A DNA stretch of 64,000 nucleotides from assembly GCA_914767715.1 (NCBI GenBank), contig OU612068.1, forward strand, positions 22,074,001-22,138,000, given 5' to 3'. Positions 48,255 to 59,199 of the stretch are shown one piece after another. Position 1 is the first letter of the stretch; each line of letters opens with the position of its first letter. A program made the translations under genes and the position numbers. The notes under the pieces were generated by a model. The model saw only the letters and a list, made by a program, of their open reading frames with translations, did no database searches and was not told where the DNA came from. The DNA comes from Membranipora membranacea (taxonomy: Eukaryota; Bryozoa; Gymnolaemata; Cheilostomatida; Membraniporidae).

Positions 48255-50692
48255 TTCTGTCCAGTTATCATTAGTATGTTTGTGGAAGCGGTTGTCGTGA
48301 CATGAATTATTGTCATTTGCTGATACATAAAGGCTAAAGTTGTGGAAAAGCAATATGATATGTGGAGATAATCAGTGATTCAAACTATTTGGAAGTCGTA
48401 GCATAGGCGCAATCAATGAAAAAGGGGGAAAACCTCTAAAGCTACACACACTTTTTACCTGAAAGAGCTATGAGTCTTTTACTGTCAAAATATTGCATTA
48501 CTACTGCGGAATTAGCTGCCAGATTATAATAAATATTGCTCTGATCCTTTTGAAGTCTTTAAGTGCTGGTACGACCAATAATTTTTATCTCATCAAGGTT
48601 TCGGTGTACCTTGTTTTTGAACTGCAAGGGAAATCATCATTTCCATAAGGCTCATCCAGGAATGACCATTAACTCTTTCACCATCCACATCAAAATATTC
48701 CACAATGTTTTATTTCTTAAGACTTCCGGAGGAAAGTCTGTTTGCTTTTTCCATTGACTGAAACAAGACTGAGCCTGTTCCAACCCAGTTACTGGAAAGA
48801 TAGGCTTTCCACACAATTTTCCACAAGGAGTCCTTAAAAGAAGCATTACCCATCCACAATGTGGGAAGAGTAATGTTGGTGGTGTAATTACAATGTGAAT
48901 AAGCACAACAATGTATATCAAAACTCAACTGGTTTCATTTATTGGCAAAATGCAATATCATGACCTTGTTTATATGACCTTCCTTCACTGACACTGTGAA
49001 AAAGGATTAGACCAAACCTACTCACACTATTTAGTGAAACATGCTGATGAGATTCTATGTGTTGATGATAAAATAAATATAATATACTCTATTTTACAGT
49101 TTCCACACTTCGCTACCCACATGTAGAGCTTCATTTAAGAAAAATTGCGTGGAAAGCCTGTCTATCCAGAGAGGGGGTTGAATCTTGCTGAATCCTGTTT
49201 GAGTCAATGATAAAAACAAATATATTTCCCTTTGGAAGAGTTGAGGGAAAAAACTTTGTGGAGCAATTTGAGGTGGATGTTGAAATATCTGTATAGATAA
49301 ACTCAAAAATTGGGAGAAAGTCTTTAACCTTTAATCGTGTCATGCTGCCATCTCTCCTGACTAGCAGCTCGGTCAAAGTTATTCCTTGTAGAGCTTTCAC
49401 CTTCTAACAAAATTTACTTTGTGTGAGGTGAAATAAATGAAAATTTGCCTTGTTTGTTCCATTTTGCATTAAAATAAATTGACTAGACATTTTTTGTCCA
49501 GTATATCCAATGGGGTTTTCAAAATGATTTCAATAACTGATTTTCTACCCACAAATTAAAATTAGATGTACATCCATTCTCAGTAGATATTGCACATAGA
49601 AGACAACATCTGTTAAGAATTTGAGGCTTTACAGTTTTCAAAGTTGAAAGAAATTGCAATCTACTTACAAACCCCTCATTTATTGTAAATGTTGTTCATG
49701 ACTACTGTACTGTACTTTACTAGCTTCCTGACTATATGATGCCTCGGCTTGTGAATACCTTTGAGGAGTTTTTAATTGAATCTTTATTGAAAATCAACTG
49801 GTTCTAGTTATTACATGGCAAAATACAACATCATTACTATGTTTCATATGGGTGTAACATTCTCCCTTCACTGACACAGCTAAGAAAGTTTAGACCGAAC
49901 CTGCTCACACTATCTGAGTGCATCTTGCTGATGAGATTTAATGTGTCAACAATACACTGCCATGAAATCGTAATTAACTCTACATTACTCTACCAACATT
50001 ACTCTACCCGCATTGTGGATGGGTAATGCTTCTTTTTGGAACTCCTTTTGGAAAATTGTGTGGAAAGCCTATATATCCAGTTACAGGGTTGAATCGGGCT
50101 GAATCTTGTTTCAGTCAATGGTAAAAGCAAACAAGATTTTCCTTCGAAGTCTATATAAAAACATTGTATAATAATTTGAGGTGTCCTCAAATATTATCCT
50201 GACTAGCAGGTCAGCCAATAGTCATTCCTTGTAGAGCCTTTTGCACATAATGATTCCGGCTGCAGTTCGAAAACAAGGTACACCGAGACCTTGATAAGAT
50301 AACTATTCATCATAACTCATATTTTGTCTTTAGTACCAGTGTAGTCAAAGACTTTAAAAATACCAAAGCAATATATAAAGTCCGGCAGCTAATTCCGCAG
50401 TAGTAATGCAATATTTTGACAATGAAAAACTCATAGCTCTTTCATGAAACAATTATTTGTTGCTTTAAAAATTGCCCCCATTTTTCATCAATTGCGCCTA
50501 TATAGTTTCAAAATCAAGTGCTGCACCAACACAATACGCTACCACCAAGTAGTTTCAATCACCAATTATCTCAATATTTCATATTATATTATTTTATATT
50601 GCTTTTCTACTTCTGTCGTCTTCAAGTATCAGCAAATGACAATAATTTATGTCACCAGAACCACTTCCACCACTGTGCCAATGATAATTTGC
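48255..50692. repeat. Large imperfect inverted repeat with nested direct repeats
   Basis: The left arm (48255-48895) and right arm (49975-50692) are reverse complements over most of their length. Examples of left-arm blocks found inverted on the right: TTATTGTCATTTGCTGATAC, GGAAAAGCAATAT, CATTACTACTGCGGAATTAG, GGTTTCGGTGTACCTTGTTTT, GGCTTTCCACACAATTTTCC and GGGAAGAGTAATGTTGG. In the spacer, 48925-49400 and 49795-50200 are direct repeats (CTTCACTGACAC.., ACC.AACCT.CTCACACTAT, GTGGAAAGCCT.T.TATCCAG.., GAATC.TGTTT.AGTCAATG). Another partial copy lies at 50690-50910. No coding sequence is supported here. Confidence 0.8.
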
Positions 50693-50981
50693 CATGTGGG
50701 TAGAGTAATGGTTCTTTTTAGAACTCTCAACTGCAACTTGTGCAAAAAGACAGAAATTTGGACGGATCTTGCTGAATCTTGTTTGAGTCAACGATAAAAA
50801 CAGACACAATCTTCCCTCAGAAGTTTTGTGGTATAATATGATGTGGATGGTGATAGATATAATCAAGGAATTGTGGAGAATGTCCTTCGACCATGTCATA
50901 TGTGTAGCACACCATCCATGTGGACCGTTATGGACATTTTATTATGATTCCCACCGCAGTTAAAACAAGGTACACCAAAAC

Positions 50982-52660
50982 ATGGGTAAAAGCTTGGATT
51001 ATTATGGTGATGAGATAGAAGGTATCAAACAACAGCTGGTGGAGATCAGGGCGAAGAAGCATACAGAGCAGGAGCAGCGGGTAAAAAGTGAGGAGCAGAT
51101 GATACAACAGATGACACGGCTTCAGCATGACAAAAATAGAAAGACACTGATAGTATCTGGCACACCTGTAACACACAATAAGGACTTAAAATATCTTACA
51201 GTCAAATAAGCTAAAACAAGATTAGTTGAAGATATGAAGGAGGCAGACATAGACACAGCTTACACTTAACTTATTTTCTTCTTCCAAAGTAACTAGATCT
51301 GGTGGCGGAGTATATGTATATGACAAAAGCCAATACCAGACTAGGGTGAAGGCTGTACAGCTAGAGGGTTCTGACGTTCTGATTGTTCACATTGGAGAGG
51401 CTGATGGGGATGTCTGTTCAATGCTTGCTTTGTATCACCCTCCCTCTGTGCGTCTCTGAGCCTTCCTTGGTGATTTGGCGAGGCTGCTGCCTTCCCGCCA
51501 GTCTAGCTCTTTTGTTGTAGGAAATATTAATATTGATAATAACTATAATTAACTAGGTTTTTCAACAACATTTTTTTGTGCACAGATTAATGAGTTATTT
51601 GAAACGAATCACATTTTTACTGACAGCCAATTCAGATTTAGGAAAGGAACAAATACTATGTTAGATTTATGTGAATTTTAATTCTAGCAAAATCACTCAG
51701 GGTATATTTTTAGACTTTTCTTAAGCTTTTGACACCATTGACCATGATATTTTAATACAAAAACTTAATTGTAATACATTTACAGACAATTCAAAAAGAC
51801 TTCATAAAGTGTTATTCATCAAACAGAAAACTGAAATTGTTCAAATCTATGATGCAAATTCTTCATTTTTAGCCCCAAAAAGAGGTGTACCCCAAGGATT
51901 GGTCTCAGGGCCTCTGCTATCTTTAGTTTTTATCAATGATCTATTGAAGGGATCACAAAGCTTGAAATACATTTTATTTGCCGAAAACATATTCTCTGCA
52001 GAGCGATCCAAAATTAAAATTTAACTTACTAACATAGAAGACTGGTGTCTTGTAAATAAGTTGATTATAAATTATGATAAACCAATTCGAACAAAAAACT
52101 TAATTTTAATGATTTTTCCCTCAATTTAAACTACATTGCTCTTCTAATAAAACCGGATACAAAAATTTTTGGAATTTCTAGACAACAATATCTCATTCAG
52201 CAAATACATAGCTTAACTCGTAAGACAATTGAATTTGTATTTGTCCATGATGTGTGCCATAGCTTCATACCTAGACCAAAAAACTCTTATTGTCATATAT
52301 TATACATTCTTCAATCCTCATTTATTATATGATCTTGAGTTTTGGGGGCATGCAAACAAAACAGATTTCAAATGTGTATTAATCATACAAAAAGCTAGCC
52401 TATGGGTCATTATCAAATTCTCATGTCACAACGCATTTAAAAAAAATTGAAAAATTATGCCAGTCGATATGCTATTCAAATATTCTATATTGAAATTGCT
52501 TTTAAAAACTTATAGTCATACAACAAAATGAATTCTCAAAATTGCACAGTTATCATATTCTGCAATCAACTAAACCGAAACCATTTGAAACCAACAACAA
52601 TAGAGGCGGAAGGTCCTTGTTGTGTAGAGGTATAGAACTATACAACATTCAGGTACCTAT
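50982..52660 (+). pseudogene. Decayed non-LTR retrotransposon (LINE: ORF1-like, endonuclease, reverse transcriptase)
   Basis: Four remnants lie in order. (1) 50982-51209: a coiled-coil-like, Lys/Glu/Gln-rich peptide then KNRKTLIVSGTP, resembling a LINE ORF1 protein. (2) 51295-51543: SGGGVYVYDKSQ..., ALYHPPS, and FVVGNINID, matching the RGGGV, YRPPS and GDFNID blocks of APE-type endonucleases, with one TGA and catalytic Asp changed to Asn. (3) 51577-52440: QFRFRKGTNTMLDL, GIFLDFS-stop-AFDTIDHDIL, RGVPQGLVSGPLLSLVFIND and LFAENIF in place of the FADD catalytic box, with stops and shifts. (4) 52545-52640: TNNNRGGRSLLCRGIELYN, the conserved C-terminal motif of Jockey/CR1/I-like elements. The catalytic residues are lost, so it is dead. 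Confidence 0.85.
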
Positions 52661-52830
52661 TGGGATGGGAGGTCGCTTCTCTGCAGCTGTCGCCATAGCA
52701 GGTCTCGAGGGACGGCTGTGTGCATTGGCATTCTTCCCCTACTTTTCGATGGGGTCGTGCAGTAGGGGAGGAAAACTTGAGCTGGGCAGCCTTCACACTC
52801 GCCTGAATAGCCTTTTAATAACCTTCTTAG
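52660..52830. other. GC-rich island after the LINE remnant
   Basis: This stretch (GGGATGGGAGGTCGCTTCTC.., CTCGAGGGACGGCTG, GGGGTCGTGCAGTAGGGG) is clearly more GC-rich than its surroundings. It extends the last LINE frame but does not look like LINE protein. It may be another inserted repeat or the LINE 3' untranslated region. Confidence 0.4.
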
Positions 52831-52904
52831 TATATTAATTTAGTGCAAGTGAAGCTATAAAAAAAGAGAGACTTAATCTTGATATCCAGTAATGAATGAC
52901 AGCA

Positions 52905-53500
52905 AATCGGCAGAAGTAAGTCACCAAATCAAAAGTAACCACAATACTTGTCTGAATTATTTAACTCTGACATACAATTCTGTAAATGGACACTAAAATT
53001 CTTTAAATCAACGCTGACTCTGATCCTAACTGCCCTATGCTGTATTTTTGATGAATGCAAGCCCTCTGGCGTGGTCCAAAGGTGAACACAAGTGCTAAAT
53101 ACAAATATATGTTTGTGCTATTTTAAAGCGCTTTATCTATGATGAGGTTTAACAATCATTGCATATGTACAACTTTGGTGAGAATTTTCAATGAGCTCTG
53201 CCGGGATCATTGCTTGTGTTAAGAACCCTTCCACGTGAAAGAGAGAATTTTCACATACTGTGCTTTTGTATGTCTTTATCATAACCTTCTAAAAGACTTT
53301 TTCACTTCCTACATCATTTAGCTTTTTCTCAAGTGATATTATTTCAATGCATAAATCACTTCTTACCTACTAATGTTACTTGCTTTTGTCTTAAAAAAGA
53401 TTAACCAAGGTGTTAAACTTTGGTTGACAATTCTTCTATAGTTAGCCAATAGAATGTGTCATCTCAAATAGTATTGGTTGGAAAAGCCTATATTACATAA
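52905..53500. repeat. Dispersed repeat, second copy
   Basis: GGCAGAAGTAAGTCACCAAATC and TTTGGTTGACAATTCTTCTATAG..AGCCAATAGAATG..TATTGGTTGGAAAAGCCTAT match 44965-45270. A block at about 53940 (CTGTTCTGGATGTGACCTTG) resembles array blocks at 27535 and 32925. Confidence 0.65.
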
Positions 53501-53559
53501 CTATTAATAAAACAATTTCACACTTCTATGTCAGTTTCTATGCTTCTCTCCCTTCTAGG

Positions 53560-55120
53560 ACTCGCTGTTTTCATGAGCAAGTCCTGATATAGGAAAACTT
53601 CAAACACCTCACATAGTTTGAGTATTTAATTCGCTAGGCCCTACACAATGTTAGTTGTGAAGATGGATTCTAGATTATCATCGAATGGTACAAGAGAAAG
53701 ATAAGTGAAATAAGTACATCTTTTTCATTGTATTGTAAGAGACTTGCCAGCTGTTTTCTGAAAAGATAGTATTGCAGCAGAAAAAAGTGTTATAAACTCT
53801 CATCACAGAAATCAGTAATTTCAAAATTTTAAGCCAGCATGTAACACCTACGTAAGGTGTTACTTTTGTATCGAAATATGCTCCTTACAATTAGATCTGA
53901 GTAGGAAACACTAGTGTTCAAATGTTGGTCAAATTTGACGCCTGTTCTGGATGTGACCTTGTGATGTCTGCTCCAAATTATATTATCACAGCGACAAGAC
54001 ATGCAATTGCGTTCAAAACAAAAATACTTATCCATTTGCATGTTTATGAATCTTAGAAAGAGAATATAGGCTGTTCTACATTATCTATACACAGAAAGGA
54101 TTTCAAAAATATTTACAGCTACCTGACGTAGCTACAACAATTCATGAACAGAATATAATTTGCTGAGTGGTACTTTCCTAAATATGAGAGCAGTCTTTAT
54201 TTATCGAAACCTCTGTGAGGAGTATTTTATTGTGTGCTAAACAAAAAATCAATTTAGTTAATCAAATAGTTTCTGATTCATGTGTTTTGAGAGCTGAATA
54301 AAGATACGAAGATATTTATTATATCCCAATTTTCACCAATATGCATCACGTGACTAAATGAGCTCCTTTTGAATACAGATTTGACATTCAGTAAAGTCTG
54401 GTTCATCTTTGTTTCATGTCAAATCTCCCTGATGACACATCGGTTTGCTTCTTGTCATAGACACATAGAAAATTACATCGCATGTATGTAGTTTTCAAAC
54501 ATGGGTTTAACTTGGAGTTATGCTTTCAAAGTTCTATTATGCAAGTGTCAAAGATGGGATTATAATTGCAAGGGTCTGCCAAGTCAACAAATCATTGTCA
54601 ATTATTGTATGTATATACTGGTATTGGTGCAGCACATGTGTGATATACTGAATTCGAGGATTGATGAGACACAGATACTATCATGGTACAAAAATTTCCT
54701 ATAGCCTTTGTGTACATGTAATCATAATTATACTATCTATACAAATAATAGCATTCATACGGCGAGACCATAGATTTAAAAACAGTAAAGATAGGTCATT
54801 GTGTGCTCCTGTCTATCCAATAATATGATAGCTACTTTAGCCTCAGATCTGGGAATTTTAGCAATCTAGACCATAAGGCTGGGTGTCACATGACTGTTAG
54901 TAAAACTAGCTTCCAACCAATCATGTTCTTACAACATTGTGATTGGCTCAGAAGTCGTTTTACTCAGTATAGCCTTCTCTCATTGGACACTTTCTGATAA
55001 GGTTAACATCATTAAAGGTAAAGTTGAGTAAAGTGATGGACATGTCTTATTAATTGTTGCACTACTACATGTACTTTCATTCAGTAACTACTTTCTACAT
55101 ACATTCTTTTCATTCATACA
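53560..55120. other. No gene recognised
   Basis: Mostly unique AT-rich DNA with short frames lacking domains. A diverged array block lies near 53940. Confidence 0.4.
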
Positions 55121-55271
55121 AAACTAGAGCTGCCTCTGCTTTGTGTCAAGTGTAAACAGGGTCCCAATGATGAAAGAGGACTTCACTGGTAAGTTGTAAC
55201 TGCTGAAGTTCTACTTATTCAGTACTAGCTTATTGATAACAACCTAAATTGTGTTCTGCTATTAGAGATTC

Positions 55272-55935
55272 ATGAAGTTAAGAACAATAACTGTCCTACT
55301 ATTGGTCTGTACACACTCATTGAGTGTGGTAGATCATCATGCTAGAGCAAAGGAGAGAACTAGTCAGGTCAGGTTCTTCAAATTAACAAGAGAAAAGCCA
55401 TTGCCGTAGTCATATGACAAGATGCATCTTATGATTATTTCAGGTTCATCTGCCCTACCTAGATGAGGTGGCTGGTAATATGTGCCACAGATTCCCAGAA
55501 AAAAAAACGTTGGCGTTGAAGGGACAGCCACATTTTGCAGTGGTAGTGGCCCAGTGGGTATGAGGATAATGATAGCTATAGACAGGCGCAGTCAGAGGTT
55601 GGTATAAATAACTATAAACAGATCCTTATTTCCGTTCGCTGCATTTGAGATATGAATGTCTTAATGCCAAATGTTAATCCAACAATAATGCCCTGGAGAT
55701 CTAAGATGTGTGTTGCTGTTCAAACATCAAGGTCCTACTTTATTGTAAGAATCGCCACATTTAGCTTGTTAGGTGTTTTTGGTGAACAAAATGTTCTAAA
55801 CTTATATTTCTCTTCTGGTGTTTTAATATAGAGAGGACAGTGCTTCAATCAGAGTGGGAGGTGATCATTAGCACAGTGAGCAGACTCGTTAACATGGGCC
55901 CGAGAGATGGAATGAACAGGCTGTACCACATATAA
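55272..55935 (+). CDS. Probable small secreted protein, three coding exons (~103 aa)
   Basis: Coding exons are 55272-55367, 55444-55557 and 55834-55935, all joined in phase 0. Donors are CAG|GTCAGG and TGG|GTATGA; acceptors are TTATTTCAG and ATATAGAG. A likely 5' untranslated exon ends at a GTAAGT donor near 55190, with an acceptor at 55265. The start MKLRTITVLLLVCTHSLS is a good signal peptide, with cleavage near residues 18-20. Exon 2 encodes VHLPYLDEVAGNMCHRF.. and GQPHFAVVVAQW; exon 3 encodes RTVLQSEWEVIISTVSRLVN.. to LYHI and TAA. AATAAA follows at 56147. Only one Cys lies in the mature part. I do not recognise the family. The gene model rests on splice signals, phase agreement and the signal peptide. 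A different acceptor for the last exon is possible. Confidence 0.5.
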
Positions 55936-56146
55936 AATGATAGCCGATATCGCAACATATACACCCTGTGGGAGAGTAGCACTGAGAAACTGTCTGGCTG
56001 AAACTTATCTGGACAATTTCATGCTAATGAACATTTAAGGCCCTGAGAGAGCATTATTTAATTTTAAGAGGGCTAAGAAAAAGTTCATCGCCCTTAAAAG
56101 CAGAAGAGTTTGCAAAATATATATTTCCTGTACCATGTTGCACTGA

Positions 56147-56152
56147 AATAAA
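56147..56152 (+). terminator. Polyadenylation signal
   Basis: AATAAA about 210 bp after the stop of the secreted-protein gene. Confidence 0.5.
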
Positions 56153-56354
56153 CCAAGTTAGTTTTCCTTTGAAATAGTTTGATGTCTTAATTTATCCAAG
56201 CCTGATGCATTATCTTTTAGGCCAAGGTACTGCTATGTTCTTTTGGGAATGGATGAGGATTATATACCAAATATGAGGTACTATCAAGAGTTGTCTTCTC
56301 ATGACATGTGAGAGGACGACTCATCATCAATTTGGTGTTATACATCATAAACTG

Positions 56355-56540
56355 CTATTCTTTTCCAGGGTTGGGTACTGCTGCAGTGTGATGCACATTT
56401 GCCCCTAAAACAGTAGTTGCCCCATGAGCAGCGATATTTAATATGTCTAAAATGGCCAGAAGGGCAACAATCAAGAAAATTGTGTATAAAATTGTCAGAA
56501 AAACAGCACATGATAATTGATTTAGTTCTTTGTTTAACAA
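56355..56540 (-). other. Hydrophobic open frame, possible terminal exon of a membrane protein
   Basis: A minus-strand frame encodes a polar start, a strong hydrophobic segment (CAVFLTILYTIFLIVALLAI) and a short tail ending in VPNPGKE and TAG. It has no ATG, since the frame opens at TTG, and no clear acceptor. It is convergent with the secreted-protein gene. It could be a real last exon or chance in AT-rich DNA. Confidence 0.25.
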
Positions 56541-56869
56541 TGAACTTAATCAATTATCAGTTATCACCTTGTTGGATAGATTTTTGTTGACAAACATACT
56601 TGTATCTTATATTTTAGTCACCTGATGAATCAATTTTCTGTAGAATTATATGCTAAACACTTGAATAATTTACTTGTCATAACAAGCAGCAGCATACATA
56701 TATATGACAATGAATTCAAAAGTGCTGCCCCAAGATTTTCGGTTGAAAGAAGCTATTTCATCGTTGGGCTCTCGGTGGAAAGAATAGTTTAGAGTTTAGT
56801 GAGTGCTTGACATACCTAATTGACCCTTGCAACTGATCACAGATTTACCCTGAATCAAGCCATATCTAC

Positions 56870-57200
56870 AGCAGGGCTGGGTACTATTATGTTTCTCAAT
56901 TTTATTATTCAATTTATAATAATTATAGCTACAACTATTTCCTTGTCTAGGTAGTTTTATGTATGAATCGTAAGTTTGTACTGCATTGATACTGGTTGTT
57001 AGGGCACATGGTGAGGGTTGTGTGGGTTGCATACATGGCAGGGGAATTCTTTCTATCTCCACCTTTCATTTCTATTTGTTGATACATCCAATTCTTGGTT
57101 CATTGCTCTTTTAATCCTGTATTTGAGAGGCAACAATGCAATCGTAAGCTTTTAAAATAAGAAATGCATAATCATCATCATACTGTCAGCATCATGACTT
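56870..57200. repeat. Diverged copy of an array-unit block
   Basis: CAGGGCTGGGTAC, ACTGGTTGTTAGGGCACATGG, GTGTGGGTTGCATACATGG, AATTCTTTCTATCTCC and a GAGAGGCAACAATGC block follow the same order as 44535-44760, and more weakly as 24480-24640, 30600-30800 and 35580-35800. No gene-family exon is next to it. Confidence 0.6.
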
Positions 57201-57889
57201 TCAAAATGGACCTGGATTAGTATGTTGCTCTGCTATTTTGAGATATAATCACTGAGTAAGGATATACAGAGGGACACTTCAATGATCGTTATAGTGCCTG
57301 CGGTTATTGATCCAATAGTTATATAAGTTGCAATGTAAGGTTTTGATGCAGACATACCCACCTTTGATAGGTCATAATTCATTCTGTATTTATCCTAATG
57401 ACTGGTTTTGAAATGTCTAACCTTCAAACTATACACCATAATGCTTTTTTTTCTAGGATGTATAGGCTATAAATAATCCAGGTTTTTGAAATGGCTTTTG
57501 TCATATAAATAATTATACATGTGACAATTGATAGACAGCTGGTCATCAAATTAGGAAATATCAGTGTACTGACCCAAGCTGCTTGTAATTCTACACTATA
57601 TAACTCATTTTAAAAACTAACATTACTCAAAGCCTATGTATCCTAGTAAAATAAAAAGTTTAAAATTATGAAAAAGTTCGAAATCAGTCTTTAGGATGAA
57701 TATAAAATGAATTATGACCTATCAAAAGTTTGCATCAAAATTTTAAATTTTAATATTTATATATTTATTGAATTCAGTTTGCAGGTTGTCAGAATGTTGA
57801 TTTTCCCCTCCTGGAGCAAAAACTGCAGGCACTATAACGATCATTTAAGTGTCCCCTCTGTATATCCTTACTCTGCACTGTTATCCAAA

Positions 57890-58020
57890 AGGTTCCAAGT
57901 TTACGTTCCAAATGACAAAAACGTTCCAAATGGTCATCATACATGTCATATGGGACCTAAAAGAGTCATTTGGAACATTAAATTGTAGATCTAAGGTTCC
58001 AAATGACTTTTAAGGTCCCA
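57890..58020. repeat. Hairpin-forming repeat of GTTCCAAATGAC
   Basis: GTTCCAAATG occurs at 57905, 57923 and 57996 and inverted as CATTTGGAAC at about 57967. Arms 57951-57976 (TGGGACCTAAAAGAGTCATT..) and 57996-58020 pair imperfectly over about 24 bp with a 19-base loop. Confidence 0.75.
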
Positions 58021-58344
58021 TAAATTTCAATTACAGTGAGTAAGCAAGTATAAGGATTTAACATCCCAGCAACATACAATGGGGACAGGTCTTAAAATAG
58101 CTGCGCAGAGGTGAGATATTTCTGAATTTCCTAATTACATAAGTGTGAAATCTTTAATTCCCACAAACAAAAGATTAATTCCAGTGCATATTTGAGTACA
58201 CAAATGCTTGACAAAAGGTTACCCAGACTGGCATGTTATGACATTGATAGCTAGAGCCCACAGATGGAGACAGGCATAGCTTAATCATTACTAAGCTTGT
58301 TATCAAGTAGTGAAGAAGTTCATCTCCTACAAACCTACAGCCTA

Positions 58345-58490
58345 CAGATATTTTATTCTACTCTCAACGGATATTTTTTTCTACTCTAAACAGACATTTT
58401 ATTCTACTCCGATTCTCCGAATGGATATTTTATTTTACTCTGGACGATATTTATTCTTCTCGCAAGAAATATATTATTCTTCTCCACTTT
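58345..58490. repeat. Tandem repeat, ~28 bp period, five to six copies
   Basis: Units of the form (A/G)GATATTTTATTCTACTC recur with variable joints. The 114-codon plus-strand frame at 58310-58654 with repeating DI-L/F-FYS is a by-product, because its length matches the repeat and nothing else supports it. Confidence 0.75.
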
Positions 58491-58869
58491 ATTCAAGACC
58501 CGTTCTGTACTCAGGTAATGTACATCCGTTTATGACACATATTCATGCTAGAAGAATAACAGTGGATGGTGCAATATTCTATGGCACTATACAATTTCAG
58601 ACTCTACTAGCAAAACTCATAAATGAATCGATCTATAATTTTTTTGGCAGCTAAGGTTGTGATTCCACGCTATGTGATGAATCAAAATCTGAGTTGATGT
58701 TGATATATGGGATTTTGAGAGCCTGACTGGAGGGTACCTGAATTTCAGTCATTATCAAAATTTGCATGATATTAGAAATATAATTTGCTAGTAGGCATTG
58801 CTAGTGAAATTTGATATAGGCAGACTAGCAAAGGAATGATTGATTGATTAACTTCCATAATTTCTGATT

Positions 58870-59180
58870 ATTTGATTATTTCATGCTGTGGCATGTCTCC
58901 TCTGTATGGGGCTAAGTAACAGAATTTCTGCACATGACCCTCTGTTGTTGGCGGACTAGCGCAGTATTGATAGCGTGATTTATTTACAATGTTTTTGTCG
59001 ACCGGGATCTTTCGTGCGGTGGAATGTCACTGCGTCTGTATGGGGCTGAGCGAAAGAATTGTTTCACATGACCCTCTGTTGCTGGCTGACTAGCACATTA
59101 GTGATTGGACAAATTATGTCTACCATGTTTTTTTTATTGTGTATTTTCATGTTGTTGAATGTAACCACATCTGCACTGAC
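58870..59180. repeat. Tandem repeat, ~134 bp period, about 2.3 copies
   Basis: TCTGTATGGGGCT occurs at 58901 and 59035. Each is followed by CACATGACCCTCTGTTG.TGGC.GACTAGC. A third partial start (TCATGTTGTTGAATGTAACC) lies near 59146. Confidence 0.8.
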
Positions 59181-59199
59181 TAAGCTACCTATTTATTGT

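Noticed and set aside
54501-54704. Frame beginning MGLTW as another array family member
   Set aside because: Only the first three residues agree; no exon 2 or splice donor matches the family.
58310-58654. 114-codon Tyr/Phe/Ser-rich frame
   Set aside because: It follows from an in-frame 28-bp tandem repeat; there is no promoter, splice or signal evidence.
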